From contig NWUY0304774471.1 in assembly GCA_004151065.3 (NCBI GenBank), positions 2,902-18,897 on the forward strand: 15,996 nt of DNA. The letters run 5' to 3'. The position numbers and the translations under genes were made by a program. The stretch comes from Larix sibirica (Eukaryota > Streptophyta > Pinopsida > Pinales > Pinaceae). Within the stretch, counting starts at the first letter, position 1, and every line of letters starts with the position of its first letter. This document shows, in pieces, positions 1-10,070 of this stretch. Under the pieces are notes generated by a model. That model was not told the origin of the DNA, did no database searches, and worked only from the letters and a program-made list of their open reading frames with translations.

Positions 1-1215
1 TAATTATCAAATGATTCAAATCTCAAAATTGTATTTCTACTGCTATAAAAAAATTCAACACTAGAAACAGAGAGCCATTTATTTTAAGAGATTTGACCTA
101 GAATGTTGCTGTTTTCTATTGTTGCTGAAGGTTGTAGAAAAGCAATAGCTTTGTTGCAAGCCATAAGAACATGATTAACACTTTGAATCTATGACGTTTA
201 CAGAATTCATTTGCCTTGAAATTTTTAGTTAAAAAAATTTAAAACAGGACTATATAATGGTCAAGGATTGTTGTCTTTATCAATTTTTTCATGAAATTTG
301 AATTCAGATTCTAAATTAAATTTAAATACAAATATATGAAGATTGTAGAAAAGCTATAGCTTTATTGCAAGCCATAATGACCTAATTAACACTTTGAATC
401 TACAATGATTACAGAATTCATTTGTCTTGAAATTTGAAGTTTAAAATTTTTAAAACATGACTATATAATGGTCAAGGATTGTAGTCTTTATTAATTTTGC
501 ATTCAATTTGAATTCAGATTTTAAATTAAATTTAAATACAAATATATAATGGTTATGAATTTTATCCTCTATATTTTTATATGTTGTAATTTCCTATACC
601 AAAAATATTCTGATGTATTTTCTATCTGTTTTTTTTTTTAATTGTTTTTTACAGTTTGCACTGTATGTCTCATATTTTGTAACTATGGTATGCTGAGGCT
701 GCAAATACCTAATCATAACTTTCTGAAGGCTTGGGAAGATAAATTTCTAGCATGACGCATTTTGCAGGCTATGTGGCCATATTCCTTTATCTGAAGAGTT
801 AAAATCGCTAAAATGCTGTGGTCTGAAGCCATAGAGCTCTTGACTGAAATAATATTGATATGGACTCACTCACATGTTACCTCTGCCTTTGACTTATGTT
901 CTAAATCAGAAAAGTAGTCCTGTATTCCAGGAGAGAGGTGGCATATAACTTATATGCTTATAATGTAGGTTTCTCATTGAACAATATTATTATGGAAAAT
1001 GCAAGTGTGTCAATTTTGCAGAAATGTTTTACAATTTGTTTTTCCTACCAGTTTTTAAGGTGATATGTTGTCTTGAAGATTGTCCTGGTGCGCTGAATGT
1101 TGATCTGGCACATGTGGGCTTCAGATGTGGCTAAATGTCATTTTTTCAGTTTTTATTCCAGAATTGAACGGCTGGATTATGAGATGTTTGAGACTTTGTT
1201 GTGTTTATCATGCAG
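1..1215 (+). other. SMC4: Partial SMC4 intron (acceptor end)
   Basis: No segment in this stretch codes for the hinge residues that should precede exon 1, so the whole stretch is read as the end of an intron longer than 1.2 kb. It ends in a plausible acceptor TTTATCATGCAG at 1204-1215. The ATG at 1210 inside that acceptor opens a short frame but is not a translation start. The intron contains the 211-bp tandem duplication described separately and T-rich tracts near 629-655; the rest shows nothing recognisable. Confidence 0.75.
130..551 (+). repeat. 211-bp tandem duplication in SMC4 intron
   Basis: Two adjacent copies run from 130-340 and 341-551. Both open with G(G/A)TTGTAGAAAAGC and share the anchors TTGCAAGCCATAA, AACACTTTGAATCTA, ACAGAATTCATTTG, CTATATAATGGTCAAGGATT and TTTAAATACAAATATAT. 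Copies differ by scattered substitutions and small indels, so the duplication is old but not ancient. No coding potential is seen. Confidence 0.9.
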
Positions 1216-1766
1216 GAGAAGCAAGAAAACCATCTACCAAGGTTGAAGGAGAAAGTTAAAACACCTGAAGGAGTTCCACGCTTATTTGACTTAATTACTG
1301 TTCAGGAAGAGCGTCTCAAGTTAGCATTCTTTGCTGCACTGGGTAATACTGTTGTAGCAAAAGATCTCAACCAGGTACTTCCCACAAACATTGTTTATTT
1401 AGAATGTATCTACCTGCAAGTCTCTATCTGATATGAGGTCTCATATCATGAATATCTTTGCTTGTATCACGATTGTCTTTGAAGAGAAACAGAAGCTTTT
1501 ATGGCTATACTGTGCTTAATGGCTCTCGTTCTAGTGAGGAAACCATAATACTTGTTGTCTTTATACTGATTCCTCAAACCTTTTATCTTGAGGGTATTCC
1601 AGACATGATATAAATTTGAAAATAGTCTAATTAATTTTCTCATTTTGCTATGCTTTGTTAGGCTACGAGAATTGCCTATGGTCCAGATAAGGATTTCAGG
1701 CGTGTGGTCACATTGGATGGTGCAGTTTTTGAGAAGTCTGGTACAATGAGTGGTGGTGGGGGAAAG
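1216..1766 (+). other. SMC4: SMC4 hinge domain, second half (exon 1 and start of exon 2)
   Basis: Residues 1-88 of the visible protein correspond to the distal half of the SMC hinge, the globular dimerisation domain that contacts the SMC2 hinge. Visible marks are [28 protein letters not shown], then [22 protein letters not shown], the typical glycine-rich end of SMC hinges. The preceding piece of the hinge, which in plant SMC4 ends with a segment like GFATFMIL, is absent from 1-1215, so its exon lies further upstream. The 287-bp intron at 1375-1661 interrupts the domain in phase 0 between the LNQ and ATR codons. Confidence 0.9.
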
Positions 1767-4700
1767 CCCCAGGGTGGTAAGATGGGAACATCCATTCGGT
1801 CTTGTAGTGTTTCTGGAGAAGCTATTGCAAATGCTGAAAAGGAGCTTGAAAACTTGGTTGAACAACTGAAAATCATACGGCAAAGGATAAGTAGTGCTGT
1901 GAAGCAGTATCAAGGAGCTGAAAAGGCCATGTCACATTTGGAGTTGGAAATAGCCAAGACTCGAATGGAGGTTTGGGGACTAAACATAAATATTCTTTTA
2001 TCTCTATTAGTAGCTTGAAGATGTACTTGTCATATGCTGGAATTGGAAACTAAAAATTGTTTACCATGATGCTTATGTTGGTTTATTGGACTTGCTAATT
2101 GCAGATAGAAGGATTTAGTGCTAGGCATGCTGACATTGAGAAGCAGCTTGACTCTTTAAAGGCTGCAGCACAGCCATCAAAGACTGAGCTAGACAGATTG
2201 AAAGAACTTGATCAAATTATTGCTAATGAAGAAAAGGAGCTTGCACATCTTGTAAAGGGTTCTAAAAAGCTGAAAGAGAAGGTAGAGACTGTTTTCAAAT
2301 CCATTCTATTGTAAATCTCCTTGGCTCATCATATATGTATAGAAGTTTCTCTCTTTATAGAGAATCTAACACAAGCACACTCTTGTTAGGCTGCTGAGCT
2401 TCAAAATAAGATAGAGAATGCAGGAGGAGAAAAATTAAAGAAACAAAAGGATAAAGTAGCAAAACTACAGGGTGTAAGTATTGGTTTGTATTTTTTATTT
2501 GTTTACATGAAATGCATTTTAGGCTTGAGCTTTAAATATCTCGTGTAATTAGCCAGTCATTTCTTTACTCATGTTGTAATTGAACAGGATATTGATAAGT
2601 CAAATACAGAAATAAATCGTCGTAAGGTTCAGATTACCACGGGCAAGAAAACACTCCAGAAATTAAAGAAGGCAATTGAGGAGGGAACAAAAGAAAAGGA
2701 GAAAGCTGCTGATGAGAAAGAGAAGAAGGCAGCCAAATTCAAAGAGACTGAAGAAAAAGCAGTTTTGGTGGAAGAAAATTATAAAAAAACACAAGAGGTT
2801 TAGTTTCTATGAAAGTCCTCGATTTCTCAATTGTCAGAGTTAGATGTGCATTCTTCTATGTTTCTTGGAATTACAAGTAGATTGCACTATTTAGAAAAAT
2901 CTTTAGACTTGCGCTTACAAACATGAATTGTGTTCACTTTGCACTTACTTATAGAAGTTGAATTATTTGACACTGCAGATATTAGACAAGCATAATGAAG
3001 AATTGGATAAATCTAAGAACGAGTACAATGAACTTAAGAAGACAATGGATGAGCTACGATCAGGGGAGGTATGTTGTCCAAATCCAAATCATTTTAATGA
3101 TAAGTTAATTTGGAGATACTTCACGTACCTTGAATGGGAATTGATTTCTCATTTTTCGTTTCAGTCATTTTAATATTCTATACATTTGGATGTTTCTTGA
3201 GTTGATAGGTTGATGCGCAATACAAATTAGAAGACATGAAGAAAATCACTAAGGATTGGGAAATGAAAGCAAAGGGCTACACAAAGAAGTTAGAAGAAAT
3301 CCACAAGGCTCTTGCACAGCATATTGAGCAGTGGGTGCTATTTCCTTTCACCCAACTGATATTTTAAATTGCAGTTACTTTAAAAGTTTCTGGTATTTTT
3401 TTTACCAGTGTCTTTGTCTTGACTTAGTCTGTTTGCAGAATTCGAAATGAAGGGATTGATCCTGCGTTGCTCCAGGCAACGCTAGGAAATGAGCAATTAC
3501 TTGAACCTTGTAGCCTAGAGACAGCAATTGAAAAAGTTGCATTGTTTGAAGCTCAACTTAAGGAGTCAAAGCCAAGTTTGGACGCAATCCAAGAGTACAG
3601 TCTTTTACCACCTTTTATTTTGGACTAACGATAAAAGTGAATAGTATTTGAAGTTAAATTTTTTGTGATTTGCATCATCATTATTGAGCGTATTTTGCAA
3701 TTTGCAAGGTACCGGAACAAGGCTGCTTTATATAATGAACGTGTTCAGGAACTGAATAGTGTAACTCAAGAGCGTGATGATCTCAAGAGACAACATGATG
3801 AGCTGCGGAAGAAACGGTGAGTACGTTTTCAAAATGAGACGGAATAGGTTGATATTATGAGATGAACTTCTAATTTCGGAATCAACTTGATATTCAAGTT
3901 ATGTTTATTCTGTAAAATTAAAGTTCGTTCCATACCATACGAGGGTTATATACATTTTCATTATGGGAAAAGGTCTTTTGAAAGCATGGCGATAAATAGA
4001 TACAAAGGCTTCTGAAATTTAATTTAATGTTGAAGATCGTCAAAGGTTGCTTATTGGCACATATTTCGATTTTGTTCCTTAGGATTCCAGCTCTCTAGTA
4101 ATCTTTCATGGAATTGTTAGACTTGAATTCTTATATCGGTTATATTCTCATTCAACCGAAGCGGCACCTTTATAAATTCGTCTAATATTTATTCTGCATA
4201 ATCATTAGGCTGGACGAGTTCATGGCAGGCTTCAATACTATTTCACTGAAGTTGAAAGAAATGTATCAGGTCAGACATCCTTGATTTTGTTACATTAAAG
4301 ACATGTTTGAATTTTATGAACAATGTACATATCCAGATTTTGAGTGGTTGAATACAATATGCAGATGATCACTCTGGGGGGTGATGCTGAATTGGAGCTT
4401 GTCGACTCGTTGGACCCCTTTGCTGAAGGTGTTGTCTTCAGTGTACGCCCTCCTAAAAAGAGCTGGAAAAACATTGCTAATCTATCTGGTGGTGAGAAGG
4501 TAACATATTAACTGTCTTTGAGTTATTTATCCCTTTAAAAAATCACATTTTCATAAAAGAGTCATCTCCATTGCTGATTGATGTAGTAAGTAAAAAATGC
4601 ACCTTATGCCTGGTATTCAGTGTAAATAATTAAGTTTAGGAATGCAACTATATTCTTCTTCCAGTAACGAGTTTGTAGCTAGAATATAAAACTGTCTCTA

Positions 4701-5598
4701 ATGAAAAGGTGAGGGAAATACTAGACAGTGATTTGGAAGGAATTGTTCAGAAGATTTCTAAATTTAGTCTAGAGTTTAGAGCTTTTGTTTCTGTAAACTT
4801 ATGCCTGTATCTACTTGTTTTTGCAGACATTAAGCTCCTTGGCACTGGTCTTTGCACTTCATCATTATAAACCTACTCCTTTGTACGTTATGGATGAAAT
4901 TGATGCCGCTTTAGGTGAGTTAGAAGCTTACTACTTTTTCATGCTTTAGTCTTCCGTCCTATTTGGATATTATTTTTGTATTCGATTAGATTTCTAGTTC
5001 AGATTCATTAGACTACCGATCCAGGCAGTTGTAGCATGCTCCGCTTTAGAAACACAGGTGCAGTTGTGATACTTTAAATATGCAATTTTGATATTCTGGG
5101 TCAACTGTTCTTGTAGTCATTGGTATGGTAGGCCACTTGGGCTTGAGACTTAAAACATTATATTAACTCTTGTTTCAATTGTGATTTTCTGATGATATGA
5201 GATGGATTTAAATAGATTATTAGGATCATCTCTAAAAGTTACTGTTAATTGCTAAATTAATGGAGAGAGGAAATTTTGGTCTTTAATGATTTCATTTCAG
5301 ATTTTAAGAATGTCTCGATAGTGGGCCACTACATCAAGGATCGTACTAAGGATGCCCAATTCATAATTATAAGGTGAGTTATTCTTTTTTACCCTCCACC
5401 AAGTGGCAATGGATGTTCTCGATGGCTAGAGGATAGCCAAATGACCTGTATTTAAACGATATCTACTTCTTATGCAGTTTGAGGAACAACATGTTCGAGT
5501 TGGCCGACAGATTGATTGGTATATACAAAACTGACAACTGCACAAAAAGTGTCACTATTGATCCAAGGAGCTTTTCTGTTAGTGCAGGTGCAAATTAA
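1216..5598 (+). CDS. SMC4: SMC4 condensin subunit, 3' half of the gene (14 exons, C-terminal 630 residues)
   Basis: SMC4 pairs with SMC2 as the ATPase core of condensin, which loops and compacts mitotic and meiotic chromosomes. Exons read from the sequence: 1216-1374, 1662-1970, 2105-2281, 2390-2473, 2588-2797, 2979-3068, 3209-3330, 3439-3594, 3709-3816, 4209-4269, 4365-4499, 4827-4914, 5301-5373, 5478-5598 (stop TAA 5596-5598). All introns are GT-AG. The spliced length is 1893 bases, exactly 631 codons with stop, and no frameshift or internal stop occurs. Split codons at the exon 7/8, 8/9, 9/10, 12/13 and 13/14 joins restore conserved residues. Conserved segments include [38 protein letters not shown] and [12 protein letters not shown]. 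Plant SMC4 is about 1240 residues, so roughly the first 610 are encoded upstream of the window. The C-terminus (SFSVSAGAN) differs from the Arabidopsis ending as I recall it. Family assignment is very secure; individual splice sites are inferred from frame and homology. Confidence 0.97.
1767..4208 (+). other. SMC4: SMC4 returning coiled-coil arm (exons 2-9)
   Basis: Visible residues of about 90-470 are rich in Lys, Glu, Gln and Leu with heptad-like spacing, as expected for the antiparallel arm that runs from hinge to head. Landmarks are [54 protein letters not shown] and [11 protein letters not shown], all with counterparts in plant SMC4. Exon 5 is extremely lysine- and glutamate-rich. The [11 protein letters not shown] stretch, coded near 3450-3485, probably marks a non-coiled interruption. 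Introns in this arm are mostly short (108-181 bp); the one at 3817-4208 is 392 bp. Confidence 0.88.
4209..5598 (+). other. SMC4: SMC4 C-terminal ATPase half-head (exons 10-14)
   Basis: This part holds the C-loop signature LSGGEK (codons 4482-4499), the Walker B strand PLYVMDE with the magnesium-binding Asp at 4893-4895 and catalytic Glu at 4896-4898, and the D-loop AALD split across the intron at 4915-5300. Downstream are [49 protein letters not shown], which complete the ABC-type fold (read here as several conserved short segments). It must pair with the N-terminal Walker A segment, encoded outside the window, to hydrolyse ATP. Every catalytic residue expected in this half is present, which argues against a pseudogene. 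Confidence 0.95.
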
Positions 5599-5800
5599 GC
5601 TTTCTACGATTATGATGTAGGCCAGTTTTATATTTTGCTTATTGAAAGTAAGTATCCATTGCTCATGGGTCCTTTGGATTTGTTTGATGTAAAAGTTGAT
5701 CCATCGCTTTCTCATCGGAAAGTGTTAGTAAAACTGTTGTGTTTCCGATTTAAAGTATAATTATAATGTTTATCTATTTGTATTTAAAAGTATGGATGTG
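5599..5800 (+). other. SMC4: Probable SMC4 3' untranslated region
   Basis: The sequence after the TAA stop lacks further conserved coding. No exact AATAAA lies close downstream; the T/A-rich stretch with TATAATTATAATG around 5756-5770 is the likeliest near-upstream polyadenylation element, putting cleavage at roughly 5770-5800. The 3' boundary is a guess. A minus-strand open frame across exon 14 and this region is only a shadow. Confidence 0.45.
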
Positions 5801-5816
5801 TATTTAAAAGTATGGT
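5779..5816 (+). repeat. 20-bp tandem duplication
   Basis: The unit TGTATTTAAAAGTATGGATG is followed at once by a nearly identical copy that ends GGTG. It sits at the probable end of the SMC4 transcript. Confidence 0.85.
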
Positions 5817-5932
5817 GAAAATGTGAAATGCATTTATTTAAATATAAGCTCCTTAAGTACAGAGTCAATTTTGATTTTGTTTAGAGTGAACGTTTTTCGA
5901 TTTTTCTATGGTTGTTTTTATTAATGTTTATT

Positions 5933-6056
5933 AAATAATCCACTTATTAAGGTTAGAACATCAATGTTTACTAGCTTTCATAATTGATTTATGTGTATTC
6001 AAATAAACCACTTATCAAGGTTAGAATATCAATGTTTATTAACTTTCATAATTAAA
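5933..6056 (+). repeat. 68-bp tandem duplication
   Basis: Copy one starts at 5933 and copy two at 6001. Shared anchors are CCACTTAT(T/C)AAGGTTAGAA, ATCAATGTTTA and ACTTTCATAATT or its one-base variant. The second copy is cut short near 6056. This marks the left edge of the AT-rich repeat block. Confidence 0.88.
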
Positions 6057-6149
6057 TATATAGTACATTTAGTACCCCATCAAGATCATGATCATGGCAA
6101 AAATCAGTCATTAAAATTAAAAAATACTTAGATAGAAAAGTCAAAATTT

Positions 6150-6541
6150 AAGAATTTATTATTATTCATATATATATTTTTATAAATAGATTAAATTGCT
6201 TATTATATCAACTTTTTAATCATAGGTTTTAATATTTAAATATTAAAATATATAATCACAAATTTTAATCTAAGAGTTTATTATTTATATATATATATTT
6301 ATAAATAGATTAAATTACTTATTATATCAACTTTTTGATCTTAGATTTTAATATTTAAATATTAAAATATATAACAGCAATTTTGATTAATATTTAAATA
6401 TTAAAATATATAACCACAAATTTTAATCTAAGAGTTTATTATTCATATATATATATTTATAAATAGATTAAATTATTTATTATATCAACTTTTTGATCTT
6501 AGGTTTTAATATTTAAATATTAAGATATATAACAACAATTT
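6150..6541 (+). repeat. AT-rich tandem array, period about 119-122 bp, with palindromes
   Basis: Three copies are anchored by AATAGATTAAATT at 6185, 6304 and 6462 and by TTATTATATCAACTTTTT just after each. The third is spaced 158 bp away because a segment of about 38 bp carrying AATATTTAAATATTAAAATA is duplicated internally. Each copy contains the perfect palindrome TAATATTTAAATATTA, four occurrences if the internal duplicate is counted and the last has one flanking change. Composition is almost pure A/T. There is no coding potential. Confidence 0.9.
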
Positions 6542-6556
6542 TTATTAGAAAAAAGT

Positions 6557-6992
6557 AGAAAATTAAAAAATATTATTTTTAATAAAATAATAATTATATT
6601 TTTATAAATATATTTAAAATTAAAATAATAAATTGAAAATATAAATTGTAGAAACATATTTACAACAATTATCATTAAAATAGAATTAAACAAAATAAAT
6701 AATCTAGATTATTTAAAATAGTATTGAAAAAGATAAACCAACTTCTCTTTAATTAATGTAGAAAATTTATTTTAATTATTTTTAATTAAAATAACAGAAA
6801 ATTAAAAAAATATTACTTTTAATAAAATAATAATTATATGTTTATAAGTATTTTTAAATAAAATAATATGAAAATTTAAATTGTAGAAACATAATTACAA
6901 CAGTTATCATTAAAATAGACTCAAACAAAATTAATAATGTATATTATTCAAAATAGTATTGAAACGAGTAAACTATGTTCTCTTTAATTAAG
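6557..6992 (+). repeat. Tandem duplication, period about 235-239 bp
   Basis: Copy one (about 6557-6758) and copy two (about 6796-6992) share AGAAAATTAAAAAA, TTTTAATAAAATAATAATTA, AATTGTAGAAACATA, TTATCATTAAAATAGA, AAAATAGTATTGAAA and CTCTTTAATTAA in the same order. Spacing shrinks from 239 to 235 bp through small indels. The block is directly adjacent to the 119-bp array, so the two form one composite AT-rich repeat region. Confidence 0.9.
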
Positions 6993-6999
6993 ATGTTTT

Positions 7000-7990
7000 A
7001 AATTAGAGATTCTCTATACATAATTAGGGATCCTCCATACACCACTCATCATAAAATGTAACTTATCCATACTATGATCATGTAACTATTTTTACTTGAG
7101 ATACAATATTCAAATCTTAGCAATAATAAATATGAGTAAACAATGTTGATGAGTAATTCACTTGACTAAAGAAATCATTATAGTAATGAAAGTGATATAC
7201 CCAACATTAAGTAAACATTAAAAGGAATTTTAGTATTGTGGTATGATATTTCAAGCAATTTATTATGTTATATAATCTTTGAAAACACTTATTTAGATCT
7301 TAAGAATTTAATAACCTTTAAGGATAAATACATATTGCCCATGGGTGCTTACTTTGAAAGGGTACAAAGCAAAGAGAATTCAATCATCCATTTTAGTAGA
7401 ACATCAAAATACAACACACCCACTCTCATGGCACAAAATTAATCATTGGTTTAATAAATACATAAACTCATACCCAAATACACATCTCAACCAAATCAAT
7501 ATTCCATAAGAAAATTAAATTTACGTCCTTTAATCAAATAAATAAAAAGGCAAAGAGATCATAGGATAACTATTAAATTTACATTGGCAAACCCTTGTGT
7601 CATGGCTAGAGATTGTGACTCCAGATTAACATAACAACATCAACATTTTCTAATTTCCTCAAAAAATGATGCACAACAAAACCCACAAGCTATCCCTATT
7701 GCTATTGCATTCATTTAATTATTTACTGTTTTGTTTGAACATGACGGAGCCTTCATTGACCTTCACAGATTTATGCCTCACCTACTTTTCTTTCTCAAAA
7801 CTATGGAAATCTCACACATTCCAATTTTCCATCGCACCTCCATTAATTCATCACCTGTTTCCATTGCAAGCTACTGCAAAAGTAAAAATCAAAAGTTACT
7901 AATTGCCCATCCTTGAGTTAAACCCACATGACTGTCCGTTTAACCTACTTTGTTTCAAGCAAAGTAATCTATTACAACTATAGTTTTATG
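7000..7990. other. Intergenic, no gene recognised
   Basis: Open frames of 60-80 codons occur on the plus strand here (for example 7666-7902) but they are Leu/Phe/His-rich, lack any known motif and have no splice-linked continuation that I can see. They are read as chance frames. No RNA gene or mobile-element end was recognised. Confidence 0.6.
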
Positions 7991-7994
7991 CTTT

Positions 7995-8410
7995 TGCCAT
8001 ATTGAAAGCAATGCGTAATGTCCTTGCATGTCAACACATCAAGATTTGGTGCCCACTTCTTCAAAGAACATTTGGAGAATCTTTTTATGATAGTAGCGAA
8101 ACAGTAATAAATTTCCATCAATAATCAAAAGTTAATGTATGCTGGATGAGTAGATCTCACTCTCTCCCAGAAACCTACCGACCTAAAACCACACGTTTGA
8201 GATTTAAACCAAAAATATCATTATATGAATTATTGTTCTTTTTATGATTTTATCTTTTATTGAAAGCAATGTGTAAGGGTTCTTTTTATGATTTTATCTT
8301 TTATTGAAAACGATGTGTAACACCCTTACACATCAACACCTCGGGATTTGGTGCCTACCTCTTTATTCAAAAGACATTGAGGCCATCTTTTGTTGCTAAC
8401 ACATCGGTAA
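7995..8410 (+). repeat. Direct repeats at 302-bp and 44-bp offsets
   Basis: A block from about 8001 with ATTGAAAGCAATGCGTAA, CATCAAGATTTGGTGCCCAC and a following TAGCGAAACAGTAATAA recurs from about 8303 as ATTGAAAACGATGTGTAA, CACCTCGGGATTTGGTGCCTAC and CACATCGGTAATAA. The offset is 302 bp at both ends. Inside, the phrase TTCTTTTTATGATTTTATC followed by TTTTATTGAAA is itself tandemly doubled at 8236 and 8280 (44 bp). The family is not recognised; it may be a decayed transposon end or LTR. Confidence 0.8.
8312..8334. repeat. Perfect 9-bp hairpin with 5-base loop
   Basis: GATGTGTAA at 8312-8320 and TTACACATC at 8326-8334 are exact reverse complements around the loop CACCC. The corresponding place in the older-looking copy at about 8008-8034 does not keep the pairing, so conservation of a stem is not supported by that comparison. 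Confidence 0.85.
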
Positions 8411-8603
8411 TAATAAAAAATTATGAAAGTCATGAATCTTACAAATATATGTCACAATACACCTAAAGCCATAATTCTCGTCAAAGATATTGTTACTAAT
8501 ATACTTTCACAATATACCTATTTTCGCAGTAAATTATCAGCTACTACCTATCTTGATGGCAAACTATCAACAACTATTTAAAACTAGTAAACTATTAATT
8601 GTT

Positions 8604-8670
8604 CATGATTGTGTAAATGACATAGGAAGTAAGACATATGATTATGTAAAGGACATAGTAAGTAAGAAAT
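8604..8670 (+). repeat. 34-bp tandem duplication
   Basis: ATGATTGTGTAAATGACATA at 8604 is followed 34 bp later by ATGATTATGTAAAGGACATA; each leads into a GAAGTAAGA or TAAGTAAGA tail. It lies inside an open frame (8490-8720) that is otherwise featureless. Confidence 0.8.
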
Positions 8671-9660
8671 GTCCTATGTTAAAATTCAACATGGGAAGGT
8701 TTTATTATTTGATTAGTTAACTTTTGAATACTTTTGTTGGAAAGTAATGTAATTATTCGATTAGGATGATGGTGTAATTTAGAAATACAAAATGTTTATT
8801 AGTTTGGTACGTTCTCGTGGTTGGCTTTGCCATTTTATTTGTGTTATCTATTTTGACTTGGTGGACCAGTGCCAATCTCATGTTGGCAATCCAACTAGTA
8901 ATGGAACTTTATTGAAAATTAGGGTAAGTTCATTATGGGTCAAGTTGCTCAACCACACACAACACATTTTATATTTTGACATAAGAGTGGATCGAAGTCT
9001 AAATAATGATGTCTCTCTCACAAATTTTATCACAATTGTAGATCTTATCTCTCAAAGAAGAGTATAATGCCATCCACTTACATATCGATCAATTAGAGCA
9101 CTCAATAGAACCAAAAGGCATGAATTCATATTGCTCACATCACATGTTCAGAAGACATTGCTTTTGTTCATCAAATGATCATAGAGAGTGTATTGGAGCA
9201 CCACATAACCAAGCATCCCAAAAATGTCAGTGTTGTAGTGTGTATTATTGTGGTATTATCTCTTCTTTTTTTACTTACCAATATGCATTCTTGCCTAAAT
9301 TTGTAGACCTCCTTCCCATCATTTTGTCACTTTGAGCCTCTTTAAAATTTTCTACCATTATAAAGCAACTTCTTCAAATGATTAGATGTTTTCGTAAGAA
9401 TTTTGTATATCATTAACCATTAGGGTTTTATAAAAAAATAGCTTAATATATTTTTTGCACTTTTCATCACAATGAGGAAGTCTATCTCACCATAAAACTC
9501 ACAACTAAAAAATAAAACAGTAATGGTTGAGCATGTGGGTTCTCTAACCAATAAAATGCATCACTAACTTAGAGCATTCCTTGGTATTGGCTCATAAACT
9601 TAGTCTTCTTTCAACCTATGTTGATGTAGGTACTACCATGGTCATGCTTGAAAGTAGTGT
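8671..9660. other. Intergenic, no gene recognised
   Basis: Two plus-strand open frames (8792-9067 and 9120-9335) occupy part of this stretch. The second is Cys/His-rich at its start but the spacing does not fit a zinc finger or zinc knuckle that I know. Neither has a family motif, a convincing start context or an exon partner. No mobile-element ends or RNA genes were recognised. Confidence 0.55.
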
Positions 9661-9693
9661 TCCACAGGGATGCATCCCCTAGGGTGCGGAACA

Positions 9694-10070
9694 CGCCCCC
9701 TCGTTCCCCCATGCTTATGAGACTAGGAAACTCTCGGAGAAACGTTTCCCCACGTCCCCCTTTTAGGGTAAACACGGGGAAACTCGTAGGAAAACTTTTC
9801 CTAGTGACAGAACACTCTTACCCCTAGATGGTTTTCTAGATGCCTAGAATCCCCCCCTGTGGGGGGATGCCTAGAACAGGGGTGACACCCAAAATCCCCC
9901 CCACATAGGGGGATACCCAGAACAAAGGGGGACACTTGAATGCGCCCCCTCGTTCCCCCATGCTTTCGGGATAGGGAAATTCTTGGGGAAATGTTTTGCC
10001 ACATCCCCCTTTCAGGGGAAACACAAGGAAACTCGTGGGAAAATGTTTCCCTAGTGACTGAACTCTTATT
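9694..10070 (+). repeat. GC-rich island: two 249-bp-offset copies
   Basis: The phrase CGCCCCCTCGTTCCCCCATG occurs at 9694 and 9943. Each is followed in order by a GGAAA(C/T)TCT or ATTCTTGG element, a GAAA(C/T)GTTT element, CCCCCTTT, AAACACGGGGAAACTCGT or its variant AAACACAAGGAAACTCGT, CCTAGTGAC and ACTCTTA. The copies span about 9694-9821 and 9943-10070. This C/G-rich segment stands out strongly from surrounding DNA that is about two-thirds A/T. Minus-strand open frames across it are shadows of the low-complexity G runs. The family is not known to me. Confidence 0.85.
9848..9914. repeat. Two C-run/G-run hairpins in a 45-bp repeat
   Basis: Between the two GC-rich copies, ATCCCCCC at 9849-9856 pairs with GGGGGGAT at 9861-9868 around a 4-base loop. 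ATCCCCC at 9894-9900 pairs with GGGGGAT at 9908-9914 around a 7-base loop. The two stem-loops sit in consecutive units offset by 45 bp that also share a CAGAAC or TAGAAC plus GGGG(G/T)GACAC tail. A separate perfect palindrome GGGATGCATCCC lies at 9667-9678. Confidence 0.85.

Noticed and set aside
1201-1215. Translation start for SMC4 or a short isoform at the ATG within TTTATCATGCAG
   Set aside because: This ATG is part of the splice acceptor; the conserved hinge needs residues encoded upstream, so the frame enters by splicing.
1467-1913. 148-codon minus-strand open frame
   Set aside because: It lies antisense to SMC4 exon 2 and its intron; the plus strand there carries conserved hinge and coil sequence, and the minus frame shows no family motif.
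5470-5715. 81-codon minus-strand open frame over the SMC4 stop
   Set aside because: It is antisense to the last SMC4 exon and 3' untranslated region and has no recognisable motif.
9120-9335. Cys/His-rich short frame as a possible zinc-binding or secreted cysteine-rich peptide
   Set aside because: Cys and His spacing fits no zinc knuckle or defensin-like pattern that I know, and no signal peptide is present at the start.
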